From positions 62,001 to 126,000 of the forward strand of contig NZ_FNCP01000002.1 of NCBI RefSeq assembly GCF_900100785.1: DNA of 64,000 nucleotides, read 5' to 3'. The DNA comes from Desulfosporosinus hippei DSM 8344 (GTDB lineage: Bacteria > Bacillota > Desulfitobacteriia > Desulfitobacteriales > Desulfitobacteriaceae). The notes under the pieces are model-generated. The model had not been told where the DNA came from. It saw only the letters and a list, made by a program, of their open reading frames with translations, and ran no database searches. A program made the position numbers and the translations under genes. This document shows, piece after piece, positions 42,917-51,473 of the stretch (the first letter of the stretch is position 1; every line of letters starts with the position of its first letter).

Positions 42917-43111
42917 ATGAGTTCCAAAGATAAGCTGCTGGAGATAGAAAAGCGGAGGAAAGTATTACAGAATGCTCGAGAGGAAATCTTAGGGAAACTT
43001 ATATCAGAAAGGGAACAGCGCTCTCAGTGGCTTATTAAGCTTATAGATATTGATGACGAGCTCGAAGAATTATCCAGACAAAGCAAAGCACTTCCCCGAG
43101 TTGATTCTTAG
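42917..43111 (+). CDS. Small charged coiled-coil protein, paralogue of 8319-8504
   Basis: 64 aa, helical, rich in Glu, Lys and Arg, no signal or membrane segment. Shares the region from EILGKLISEREQRSQWL to DDELEELS with the 61-aa protein at 8319. Start ATG after AGGAGGGTG. Like its paralogue it stands immediately behind a single-type GGAGGT hairpin, here just upstream of a metal-type ABC operon with its own hairpin. Function unknown. Confidence 0.78.
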   Translation: MSSKDKLLEIEKRRKVLQNAREEILGKLISEREQRSQWLIKLIDIDDELEELSRQSKALPRVDS

Positions 43112-43199
43112 ACAGAATCATAAGAATATGATTATTTGTCAAAAAATAAAAAAGGAATTTTTGGCTTAATGTAGAAAGAATAACAAAATATTTTAAAAA

Positions 43200-43258
43200 A
43201 TAAGACCATGGAGGTCTGGCTTCCCTAGGAAGTCAGCTTCGTGGTCTTATTTTTTATA
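43200..43258 (+). promoter_or_regulatory. GGAGGT hairpin element, copy 7 (single), before fecBCD-like operon
   Basis: AAGACCATGGAGGTCTGGC, then TTCC loop GGAA, GTCAGCTTCGTGGTCTT and ATTTTTT. The inner stem is extended (TGGCTTCC/GGAAGTCA). Ends about 12 bases before the ribosome binding site of the binding-protein gene. Confidence 0.85.
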
Positions 43259-43283
43259 AAACTATAAGGAAAGGATGAGTTTA

Positions 43284-44408
43284 ATGAGAAAACTGACATC
43301 CCTACTTTTGATGCTAATGATGTCCTTATTACTTTTAACGGGATGTGGAGGAACTGAAAGTAAGCAGGAAGAGGGCACAGTTCCCACGACTGCTCAGGTT
43401 CAAAAACAAAAGATTACGGATCTAGTCGGCAGGGAAGTTGAGCTTTCGGTTCCGGTGCAAAGGGTCGTGGCCATCGGGCCGGGTGCATTGCGGTTAGTGA
43501 CTTATATCGAAGGAGCAGCCATGGTAGTTGGGATTGAAGAGACTGAGAAGAAATCAAACCCGGGAAGATCCTACATGATGGCTTATCCTGACTTAAAGAA
43601 GCTGCCCAGTATTGGTCAGGGAGGACCGGATACTGCACCCAATGAGGAAAGCTTGGTTAGCGTCAAGCCGGACGTGATTTTTGTCTGTACCCTTGTCGAT
43701 AAAGAAAAGGCTGATCAATTGCAAGCTAAAACAGGTATTCCCGTAGTTGCTTTAAGCTATGGGGATTTAGCAACCTTTGGTGAGAATCTATATCGTTCTC
43801 TTAATATAATCGGCACGATCATAGGCCGGGAGAAGCGGGCAGAAGAGGTTGTTACTTATCTTAAACAAAATGAAAAGGATTTGGGAGAACGGACGAAAAA
43901 CCTTGCCGATGGGGAGAAAGCAAAAGTTTATGTAGGTGCCGTGAGCATGAAAGGAGCCCATGGGATCGAAAGCACTCAAGCCCAATATCCGCCATTTAAG
44001 TACATTGGGACCAAAAATGTCGTTGATGAAACAGGCAAAAACGGAACCGTTATGATCGATAAAGAAAAGCTCATCAGCTGGAATCCGGATTTTCTTTTTC
44101 TTGATGCCGGGGGGTATGCCCTGGTTACAGCAGACTATCAGAAAAACCCTGCTTTCTACCAGTCTTTGCAGGCCATGAAAAATGATCGAGTATATAATTT
44201 GATTCCCTTTAACAACTATAACCCTAATATTGACACGGCCTTTGCCGACGCCTATTACGCAGGAAAAATAATCTTTCCGGAACGGTTTAAAGACATCGAT
44301 CCGATTAAGAAAAGTGATGAAATTTATCAGTTCCTGCTGGGTAAGCCTCTGTATGCAGATATGGATAGGGATTTTGGCGGTTTCAAGAAGTTGGAGCTAG
44401 GAAAATGA
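43284..44408 (+). CDS. FecB-type ABC transporter binding lipoprotein
   Basis: About 374 aa from ATG 43284, after GGAAAGG. Lipobox LTGC; mature domain opens ITDLVGREVELSVPVQRVV, then IGPGALRLVTYIEG, SVKPDVIFVCTL and, near the end, NPNIDTAFADAYYAGKIIFP. This subgroup is widespread in methanogens and clostridia and annotated as iron or metal transport; related MolA proteins bind molybdate. The GGAGGT hairpin upstream links it to the metal genes here. Ligand unknown. Confidence 0.9.
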   Translation: MRKLTSLLLMLMMSLLLLTGCGGTESKQEEGTVPTTAQVQKQKITDLVGREVELSVPVQRVVAIGPGALRLVTYIEGAAMVVGIEETEKKSNPGRSYMMAYPDLKKLPSIGQGGPDTAPNEESLVSVKPDVIFVCTLVDKEKADQLQAKTGIPVVALSYGDLATFGENLYRSLNIIGTIIGREKRAEEVVTYLKQNEKDLGERTKNLADGEKAKVYVGAVSMKGAHGIESTQAQYPPFKYIGTKNVVDETGKNGTVMIDKEKLISWNPDFLFLDAGGYALVTADYQKNPAFYQSLQAMKNDRVYNLIPFNNYNPNIDTAFADAYYAGKIIFPERFKDIDPIKKSDEIYQFLLGKPLYADMDRDFGGFKKLELGK

Positions 44409-44424
44409 TATGAGGTGATTAGAG

Positions 44425-45504
44425 TTGGTTGGTAATGAGACCGTGCCTGATGGCCGAGTAAACTATTATCTAAGATATACATGGAAGAAGAAAATAATCT
44501 TGTTGGGTCTGTTGGGGATGACTGCAGTGCTGGCCCTTTACGCCATTAGTGCCGGTTCAGCTGAGCTTTCACCTTGGCAGGTCTTACTGACCTTATTTGG
44601 CCAAACTGAGGGACAGTCTCAGATTATTATTTGGTCAATCCGCTTACCCCGAGTGTTGGCAGCAATGGTGGCAGGGATAGGTTTGGCGATTGCCGGTGCG
44701 GTCATGCAAAATATCCTCAGAAATCCCTTAGCGTCCCCGACTACCATCGGCATTGCCCAAGGCGCAGCCTTTGGGGCTGCGCTGGCCATCATTGGCTGGG
44801 GAGCAGGTAGTTCTTCAAGCACAGGTGGAGGAGCGATTCTGATTAATAACCCCTATATTGTCACTATATCCGCCTTCGGGGGGGCTATGCTTTCGACCAT
44901 GATCATTATTTTTCTGGCCCAATATAAGGGTGTGTCACCAGAGTCTATGGTGTTAGCTGGGTTTGCTTTAGGATTTTTCTTTTCGGCAGGCACCATGCTA
45001 TTACAGTATTTTACCAATGATGTTAATGTGGCTGCTATTGTTTTTTGGACCTTCGGCGACATTGGTAGAGCATCTTGGGGGGAGTTGGGGATTATGACCT
45101 GTGTTGTCTTTGGCTCCTTACTCTTTTTCTTGTTTAACCGCTGGAATTATAATGCCCTGGACAGTGGGGCAGAGACTGCCAAGGGTCTAGGCGTCAACGT
45201 AGAGAAAACGAGACAGTGGGGGATGTTCTTTGCCTCTTTGATTACGGCTACAGTCGTTTCCTTTTTAGGAATTATGGCCTTCATAGGTCTCGTGGCCCCT
45301 CATCTGGTGAAGCGTTTAATTGGCGGAGACAATCGCTTCCTTATACCGGCTTCTGGAATTATGGGGGCCTTATTGCTGCTGGCAGCAGATACTTTGGCCA
45401 GAAGGATTATCGCCCCTGTGGTTTTGCCGGTAGGGGCAGTAACTTCTTTTCTCGGCGCACCCCTTTTCCTTTATCTGCTGGTGAGAGGGGCTAAACTGCG
45501 ATGA
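44425..45504 (+). CDS. FecCD-family ABC transporter permease
   Basis: 359 aa, about ten helices. RLPRVLAAMVAGIGLAIAGA, NPLASPTTIGIAQGAAFGAA and GLVAPHLVKRLIGGDNRF mark the family. TTG start after GAGGTGATTAG. It overlaps the ATPase gene by four bases (ATGA). Channel for the binding protein encoded 16 bases upstream. Confidence 0.93.
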   Translation: MVGNETVPDGRVNYYLRYTWKKKIILLGLLGMTAVLALYAISAGSAELSPWQVLLTLFGQTEGQSQIIIWSIRLPRVLAAMVAGIGLAIAGAVMQNILRNPLASPTTIGIAQGAAFGAALAIIGWGAGSSSSTGGGAILINNPYIVTISAFGGAMLSTMIIIFLAQYKGVSPESMVLAGFALGFFFSAGTMLLQYFTNDVNVAAIVFWTFGDIGRASWGELGIMTCVVFGSLLFFLFNRWNYNALDSGAETAKGLGVNVEKTRQWGMFFASLITATVVSFLGIMAFIGLVAPHLVKRLIGGDNRFLIPASGIMGALLLLAADTLARRIIAPVVLPVGAVTSFLGAPLFLYLLVRGAKLR

Positions 45505-46253
45505 TCTTATCCGTTAACGGAGTAGAATTTAACTACAGATCCCGAATAATCCTGGATAAGGTGGGCTTTGCTGTGCAGAAAGGAGAGTTCCTCTCCATTT
45601 TAGGGAACAATGGTGCCGGGAAATCCACCCTGCTCAAGACTTTGAACAGAATTTTACTGCCCAAAAAAGGCAGTATCTTATTGGACAACCAAGAGGTGTC
45701 TAAGCTGAGTCGCTTGGCTATAGCGCTAAAGATGGCCTACGTCTCCCAGCACTACGAGAGCAATCGGCAAACTGTCTTTGATGCAGTCTTATTAGGCCGC
45801 AAACCTCATATAAAGTGGGAGGCCGCAGCCTCAGATTTGGCTTTGGTACAAGGGGTATTGGCCAAAACCGGTCTGGAAGAGTATGCTCTCCGCTACTTAG
45901 ATGAACTGAGTGGAGGGGAACTGCAGAAGGTCATCATTGCCAGGGCCTTGGCTCAAGAACCTGAGGTTCTGTTGTTAGATGAGCCTACCAGCAACTTGGA
46001 TTTAAGAAATCAAATCGAAGTGCTGAGAACCATTCAAACTGCCGCTAAGGAGAAGAATATTGCGGTAGTTGCTGTAATGCACGATTTAAATCTGGCTTTA
46101 CGCTTCTCAGATAAGTTTCTGTTATTGCAGAACACCAAGGTCTTTGCCGCCGGAGGCCCGGAAGTGATGACGGCAGCAAATATTTCTCAGGCTTATGGAG
46201 TTCCGGTAAGTGTGGAGCGGGTACAGAATCAGATGGTCGTGATTCCAACTTAA
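45501..46253 (+). CDS. FecE-type ABC transporter ATPase
   Basis: 250 aa. Walker A LGNNGAGKST, Q-loop AYVSQHYESN, signature LSGGELQKV, Walker B VLLLDEPTSNLD, H-loop MHDLN. Complete. Last gene of the three-gene operon; a bidirectional terminator follows at 46390. Confidence 0.93.
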   Translation: MILSVNGVEFNYRSRIILDKVGFAVQKGEFLSILGNNGAGKSTLLKTLNRILLPKKGSILLDNQEVSKLSRLAIALKMAYVSQHYESNRQTVFDAVLLGRKPHIKWEAAASDLALVQGVLAKTGLEEYALRYLDELSGGELQKVIIARALAQEPEVLLLDEPTSNLDLRNQIEVLRTIQTAAKEKNIAVVAVMHDLNLALRFSDKFLLLQNTKVFAAGGPEVMTAANISQAYGVPVSVERVQNQMVVIPT

Positions 46254-46389
46254 GGTGCAGAAATTTACGATATGTTAAAGCAGCTAACTGATTTCGACCA
46301 AACGCTAAGGACGAAGGGGAAAAGGAGGTCTTTATCAGATCGTCTTCTGAAGTTATAGAGAAAAATTTCGAGCTGCAAAGATAAAAAAG

Positions 46390-46425
46390 GTTGACTCCTC
46401 AAAAATAAGGAGTCAACTTTTATAT
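46390..46425. terminator. Bidirectional terminator
   Basis: GTTGACTCCT / AGGAGTCAAC, 10 bp perfect, with TTTTAT after it on the plus strand and AAAAAAG before it, giving a T-run on the minus strand. Serves the fecBCD-like operon and could also end a minus-strand transcript from copy 8 of the hairpin element. Confidence 0.88.
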
Positions 46426-46449
46426 TAAGAAGGAGGGTTTCAGTTCTGT

Positions 46450-46573
46450 CAGACTCAATAACATTGTGACGGTCAGATCAAAATATTCTTAAGTCTGAAT
46501 AAATAGCGATATTCCCGATGAAGAAGAACTTCTTAGGAATTACTGGTCTATATATATGCACGTAAGATGCAGG
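46450..46573. ncRNA. Candidate structured noncoding element, copy B
   Basis: Counterpart of 3268-3389. The identical 18-base and 16-base blocks are at 46463-46480 and 46558-46573. The variable stems keep pairing: CAGACT/AGTCTG, and ATTCC...GGAAT enclosing AAGAAG/CTTCTT. On the minus strand the order is hairpin element (46649-46708), ribosome-binding-site-like AAGGAGGTG, this block, then a terminator. A 43-codon frame starting ATGACC exists on that strand but is not matched in copy A. Confidence 0.4.
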
Positions 46574-46648
46574 CAGAAAAATTATGGAAGGTAGACTTAG
46601 TAAGGTCATCTTAAATTAGTTAGTATCTATTAAACACCTCCTTGTAAA

Positions 46649-46708
46649 TGAAAAAAACCCTGGAAGATATAACCAGACTTAGCGTCTAGTCAAGACCTCC
46701 ATGGTCAT
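46649..46708 (-). promoter_or_regulatory. GGAGGT hairpin element, copy 8 (single), no gene behind it
   Basis: On the minus strand: TGACCATGGAGGTCTTGACT, loop, AAGTCTGGTT, CCAGGGTTTTTTT. An AAGGAGGTG sequence follows on the same strand, but no gene of normal size, only the block at 46450-46573. Confidence 0.75.
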
Positions 46709-46888
46709 CACATTTAGGATTTATAACTATAGTTGTTACATTCTACATAAATAGGATTATTCCTTCTAGAAAGAAAAGAAATTTTTGAATTTTATAATAA
46801 GCAAATTCTAAGGATAAAAATTATATTGACAATCACCTCTATTAATTATAAATTATATACAAAACCATACAGAATATAAATAATATTA

Positions 46889-46953
46889 CGGATCATGAAG
46901 ATCCTGCCAAATCCATGGAGGTTAACTACGAGTTAATTTTTGTGGGTTTTTTC
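46889..46953 (+). promoter_or_regulatory. GGAGGT hairpin element, copy 9 (tandem)
   Basis: Upstream half GGATCATGAAGATCC (self-complementary here), then ATCCATGGAGGTTAACT, loop ACG, AGTTAATTTTTGTGGGTTTTTT. The inner stem TTAACT/AGTTAA is a clear compensatory variant of TGACTT/AAGTCA. First of two elements before the methyltransferase/Nik operon. Confidence 0.78.
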
Positions 46954-46980
46954 ATTTGGGTATGCTTCTATATCTTTACA

Positions 46981-47046
46981 GGGCCATGAAGGTCTAGAAA
47001 ACCATGGAGGTTTGACTTGAGAAAGTCGACTCTGTGGTTTTTTTGT
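46981..47046 (+). promoter_or_regulatory. GGAGGT hairpin element, copy 10 (tandem)
   Basis: Upstream half GGCCATGAAGGTC, then AACCATGGAGGTTTGACTT, loop, AAGTCGACTCTGTGGTTTTTTT. Ends 115 bases before the methyltransferase start. Confidence 0.85.
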
Positions 47047-47161
47047 TTAACAGAAAGCCTAACTGGGATTCTGACAGAGGGGTGATATTAAAAAATTGAT
47101 TAAGCATTAGGACACGTTTGTGAATGGATTTCACAAGACAAATAGCAAGGGGGAGATAAAC

Positions 47162-47914
47162 ATGAGTACTCAGGTGAGGGAAGTCAAAGAGAAAATTCGC
47201 CAGAGGTGGAACGAATCGGCCGGGGAGTTTGATCAATGCCCAGGTCATGGGATTCATTCCGAAGAAGAAAAGAAAGCATGGCAGAGGATTTTGGCCAAGG
47301 CAGTGGAGGGCAACCAACTTAAAGTTTTAGATGTAGGCACCGGAACGGGGTTTATTGCTCTTTTGCTGGCTGAATACGGGCACAGTGTTACCGGAGTGGA
47401 TGTGGCTGAGGAGATGCTTGCCCAGGCCAGAATGAAAGCCAAACGTCAAAGGCTGGAAGTAACCTTTCAGTCTGGGGATGCTGATGAACTGCCTTTTCAA
47501 GATAAGGTCTTTGATGTGGTGATTAACCGCCATGTGCTTTGGACCATGGCGGATCCGGAAAAGGCCGTTTCTGAATGGGCGAGGGTACTCAAACCCGGTG
47601 GAAAGTTAGTAATTATTGATGGAGACTGGAACCATTTCAGTTGGGTCAAAAAGCTCTGGAAGCTGGCGTCGACAATTACCCTTCGGATAACTGAAGGTAC
47701 TGACTCTTCAAGCAAATCCCACGATCTGCGGGATTTTGAGAAGGATCTTCCCCTGCGCAAACAAAAACGTCCGGAGGCGGATGTAAGAATTCTCAGAGCA
47801 CTAGGCTTGAAAAATCCCCAAGCGGCCGGCTTCAAAGACCCTCGGGCTCGTGGTTTAGTGAATAATCTGAAATACGGCTATTATCAGAGGTTTGTTGTAA
47901 CAGCCAGTAAGTGA
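47162..47914 (+). CDS. Class I SAM-dependent methyltransferase, first gene of the Nik-type operon
   Basis: About 250 aa from ATG 47162, after AGGGGGAGA. N-terminal RQRWNESAGEFDQCPGHGIH, motif I VLDVGTGTGFIALLLA, motif II GVDVAEEML and motif IV FDVVINRHVLWTM. Enzymes of this type frequently accompany nickel/peptide ABC importers in clostridia and may make or modify a metal ligand; this is inference from context. The fragment at 3800-4030 is a relative. Two tandem hairpin elements lie upstream. Confidence 0.87.
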   Translation: MSTQVREVKEKIRQRWNESAGEFDQCPGHGIHSEEEKKAWQRILAKAVEGNQLKVLDVGTGTGFIALLLAEYGHSVTGVDVAEEMLAQARMKAKRQRLEVTFQSGDADELPFQDKVFDVVINRHVLWTMADPEKAVSEWARVLKPGGKLVIIDGDWNHFSWVKKLWKLASTITLRITEGTDSSSKSHDLRDFEKDLPLRKQKRPEADVRILRALGLKNPQAAGFKDPRARGLVNNLKYGYYQRFVVTASK

Positions 47915-48062
47915 ACTCCTCCCACTAAAGTTTAACCTGGTCTTTCGGTGACGTGACTTTCCAGTGGAGACTTAGGCCGAAGGCCGAACTCCTGACGGAT
48001 GCTTTAGCAACCTAGGGTGGAGCTAAGAGTGAATGAAATTAAAATTAGGAGGTAAGAGAACG

Positions 48063-49616
48063 ATGAGAATCAAAAGTCTGTCGATTGTACTTTGTCTCTT
48101 GGTCATATCTTTGCTGTTTAGTACAGCAGGCTGTGGAGTTAAGCCGGCAAGTTCCGGCAATCAGTCTTTGGTTGTGGGTGAAATATGGAAGATTGACAAT
48201 ATTGATCCTGCTACTAACGGTACATTAACCATGGAAAAAGCCCTGATTACCGAGACTTTGGTAGGAACAAAGCCTAATTTCGAACTTCAGCCAAATCTGG
48301 CTTCCGAATGGCAAAGAATAGACCCAAATACTTGGAAGTTTAGCTTGCGTAAAGATGTCAAATTTCATGACGGCACCACTTTTAATGCAGAAGCAGTAAA
48401 ATGGTCACTCCTGAGAGCCATTCAAATTAATCCCCAGATAGTAAGTTTTACCAAGATTAAAACAGTGGAAGCCGAAAATGATGGGATTGTTATCATCACT
48501 ACCTCCACCCCTAACAGTGATTTGCCTGCTTCCCTGCATTATTCAAACACCTCCATCATTGCCAAAAGCTCCGTCGATAAAGACGGAAAAATGATAAGAC
48601 CCATTGGCACCGGGGCCTTCAAGTTGGAGCAATATGACCCCTCTACGGGAGACCTGAAGATGTCCAAGAACCCAGACTATTGGGGGACGGTTTCCAAGTT
48701 GGACAACCTGGAAATTCGTGCCTTACCCGACCCCAATACTCGAGCCCTGGCTTTGGAGAAGGGGGAGATCGATTTCACCTGTGATCCTCCCTACAATGAG
48801 TTGGCAAGGCTGGAAAAAGTGGAGGGACTTAAGGTGGAGCTTAATAAAACAGCCAGAACTTATATCATTGAAATGAATTTAAATGAAGCACCATTTAATG
48901 ATGTGAGAGTCAGGAAGGCTATGAGTTATGGTATCGATAGAGAGAGTATCGTGAAAAATGTCTTATTCGGATGCGGCGAAGCAGCTAAGGGACCTTATAT
49001 GCCGGGAATGGCCTGGACCAATGAGAATTTGAAGGGATATCCTTATAATCCTGCCAAGGCGAAACAACTGCTTGCTGAAGCCGGGTGGCAGGATTCTGAT
49101 GGGGATGGCATTGTCGATCATAATGGCAAGCCCATGAGGATTACCCTGATGACTTATCCGCAAAGACCGGGGCTACCGCCTATGGCTGAAGCTGTGCAGG
49201 CCCAGTTTAAAAACCTGGGAATTGATCTGAAAACTGAGATTATGGATAGTTCGGCCATGTCGAATATCGCTGCCAAAGGAAAATGGGATATGAAAATGAG
49301 TGCTTTTGCCACAGCCATGATTCCTTCCCCTTCCTATCATCTAAACATCCTATATTACTCCAAGAATAATAAAGTTATTGGCTATAACAACCCGGACGTG
49401 GATAGGCTGATTGACCAATGTATGGTAGAGGAAGATCAACAGAAAAAGTATGCTTTATCCAAACAAGTTCAGCAAATTTTAGAAGATGAAGAGCCTGTGC
49501 TACCCATTGCTTATTATGGTGTTGCTGTGGCTATGAAGAGCAGAGTTAACAATTTTGTTTTCAACCCTACAGCTCACGATTATATGCTGACAAACGAAGT
49601 TAATATCAAGGAGTAG
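48063..49616 (+). CDS. NikA/DppA-type binding lipoprotein
   Basis: About 517 aa, solute-binding family 5. Start ATG 48063 after AGGAGGTAAGAGAACG. Lipobox TAGC; mature part EIWKIDNIDPATNGT, then LASEWQRIDPNTWKFSLRKD and VRKAMSYGIDRESIV, all typical of the family. It captures nickel complexes, metallophores or peptides outside the cell. The hairpin elements and the adjoining methyltransferase favour a metal complex. Confidence 0.9.
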   Translation: MRIKSLSIVLCLLVISLLFSTAGCGVKPASSGNQSLVVGEIWKIDNIDPATNGTLTMEKALITETLVGTKPNFELQPNLASEWQRIDPNTWKFSLRKDVKFHDGTTFNAEAVKWSLLRAIQINPQIVSFTKIKTVEAENDGIVIITTSTPNSDLPASLHYSNTSIIAKSSVDKDGKMIRPIGTGAFKLEQYDPSTGDLKMSKNPDYWGTVSKLDNLEIRALPDPNTRALALEKGEIDFTCDPPYNELARLEKVEGLKVELNKTARTYIIEMNLNEAPFNDVRVRKAMSYGIDRESIVKNVLFGCGEAAKGPYMPGMAWTNENLKGYPYNPAKAKQLLAEAGWQDSDGDGIVDHNGKPMRITLMTYPQRPGLPPMAEAVQAQFKNLGIDLKTEIMDSSAMSNIAAKGKWDMKMSAFATAMIPSPSYHLNILYYSKNNKVIGYNNPDVDRLIDQCMVEEDQQKKYALSKQVQQILEDEEPVLPIAYYGVAVAMKSRVNNFVFNPTAHDYMLTNEVNIKE

Positions 49617-49622
49617 AATTTA

Positions 49623-50573
49623 ATGGGGAGATTTATCTGCAAACGTCTGGCGGCGACAATCCTGGTGATTGTTGCTGCCTCAATGCTTACCTTTGGCATC
49701 TTGCATCTGACCCCCGGGTCGACGCCGGCAACTATTTTGAAGTACGCTTTCATTGGCCTGGAAGAGATCCCCACGGATGCTGAGATTACTGAGATCACAA
49801 CGCGCTTTAAGCTCAGTGATCCTTTGTATCAACAGTATTATCGCTGGATCAAACAGGCCCTCCGAGGGGATTTGGGAGATTCCTATGTCTACAGACTTCC
49901 GGTAGCGGAACTCATTGGCTTGAGGTTCCCGGCCACAGCCTTGCTGGCAGTTCTGAGTGTCACTCTATCCCTGTTAATTTCCATACCCCTGGGAATTCTC
50001 TGTGCCGTTAAAAGAAACACCTTTTTTGATCATTTCAACCGACTCCTCGCTCTTTTTGCCGTGGCTATGCCCAGCTTCTGGCTGGCCTATTTGCTGATTA
50101 TTGTTTTTTCGTTGGGCTTTAACCTGTTTCCAGTGGCCGGCTTTAGGAGTTTATCCTCTCTGGTGCTGCCCTGTGTGACTCTTGCTGCTGGGATGGGGGC
50201 TGTGACCTTGCGGATTATGCGCTCCAGTATGCTGGAAGTAATGGGACAGGATTATATTTTGACCGCTAGAAGCAAAGGGTTGTATGAAAGGAGTGTGATC
50301 GCCAAGCATGCCTTAAAAAATGCCTTTTTGCCGGTGGTCACAGTTGTGGGACTGCAATTTGGGCACATGCTGGGAGGGTCGGTGATCGTAGAAACTGTTT
50401 TTTCCTGGCCGGGGATAGGAAAGCTGTTGATTGACTCCATCTTTGCTAAAGATATTCCAGTGGTTCAAGGATGCATTTTGTTGATTGCCGGGACTTATGC
50501 CTTAGTTAATTTGTTGGTAGACTTATCCTACGCCTTAATGGATCCGAGGATACGCTACGGGAGGGAGAGTTAG
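49623..50573 (+). CDS. NikB/DppB-type ABC permease
   Basis: 316 aa, six helices. GRFICKRLAATILVIVAASM start, HLTPGSTP loop and the cytoplasmic coupling motif ending YERSVIAKHALKNAFLPVVT. ATG after AAGGAGTAGAATTTA. Directly followed by the second permease gene with no gap. Confidence 0.92.
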   Translation: MGRFICKRLAATILVIVAASMLTFGILHLTPGSTPATILKYAFIGLEEIPTDAEITEITTRFKLSDPLYQQYYRWIKQALRGDLGDSYVYRLPVAELIGLRFPATALLAVLSVTLSLLISIPLGILCAVKRNTFFDHFNRLLALFAVAMPSFWLAYLLIIVFSLGFNLFPVAGFRSLSSLVLPCVTLAAGMGAVTLRIMRSSMLEVMGQDYILTARSKGLYERSVIAKHALKNAFLPVVTVVGLQFGHMLGGSVIVETVFSWPGIGKLLIDSIFAKDIPVVQGCILLIAGTYALVNLLVDLSYALMDPRIRYGRES

Positions 50574-51449
50574 ATGGATGTTATACTTCTCTCAGCAAAA
50601 ACTCCGAAAAAGGTTGTCCTTAGGTTTTTAAAGCAAGAAAGTATGTTGGCTGTCAGTGGGGCGGCTGTTCTTCTAGTGATCATGGTCGCGCTGCTGGGGC
50701 CGCTGATTATGCCTCACGACCCTATCTCGGTCAGCTTGACTGAAAAAGTCCAGACTCCCTCATTCCAATACCCCTTTGGTACAGATCCCTTGGGCAGGTG
50801 TATCTTAAGCAGAGTGATTCAGGGAACCAGAACTTCTTTAACCGCGGCAGTGGTGATTGTCTCTATCAGCGGGATAGGGGGAGTACTCCTCGGACTCCTA
50901 GCCGGCTATAAGGGCGGAGGAGTAGATAGCTTGATTATGCGTTTAGTTGACGTCCTGCTGGCCTTTCCCAGCATTATTTTAGCTATGGCTCTGATTGTAT
51001 CTATGGGTCCGGGCTTAGAAAGCGTCATAGTTGCTCTGACTTTAGTACACTGGACCGGCTATGCCAGACTTGTTCGGGCGGAGGTATTGACCCTAAAGCA
51101 AGCAGAGTTTGTGGAAGGGGCGAGGGCCCTGGGAAATAGTTCCTCCAGAATACTTTTCAAATATATCTTGCCAAATGTTCTGGCCCCTGTGCTGGTCATG
51201 GCTTCCCTGGACATTGCCCATATCATCTTGTCTATGGCCAGTCTGAGTTTTCTCGGTTTAGGCGCTCAACCTCCGGAGGCAGAATGGGGAGCAATGATTA
51301 ACCAAGGCAGGGAGTTTATCCGAACTGCCCCCTATGTTACCCTGTTCCCGGGCTTAGCTCTGATGTTCAGCATTTTAGCCTTCAGTTTACTGGGGGACAG
51401 CTTGAGAGATTATTTTGACCCTCGCCTGCGTGACAAAGTCATTGAATAG
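50574..51449 (+). CDS. NikC/DppC-type ABC permease
   Basis: 291 aa, six helices with the N-terminal extension of the DppC family. FGTDPLGRCILSRVIQGTRT, coupling region EFVEGARALGNSSSRILFKY and the ending DSLRDYFDPRLRDKV. ATG begins right after the nikB-type stop, so translation is coupled. Confidence 0.92.
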   Translation: MDVILLSAKTPKKVVLRFLKQESMLAVSGAAVLLVIMVALLGPLIMPHDPISVSLTEKVQTPSFQYPFGTDPLGRCILSRVIQGTRTSLTAAVVIVSISGIGGVLLGLLAGYKGGGVDSLIMRLVDVLLAFPSIILAMALIVSMGPGLESVIVALTLVHWTGYARLVRAEVLTLKQAEFVEGARALGNSSSRILFKYILPNVLAPVLVMASLDIAHIILSMASLSFLGLGAQPPEAEWGAMINQGREFIRTAPYVTLFPGLALMFSILAFSLLGDSLRDYFDPRLRDKVIE

Positions 51450-51473
51450 ATTACCGAGAAGGGAGGAATTCCC

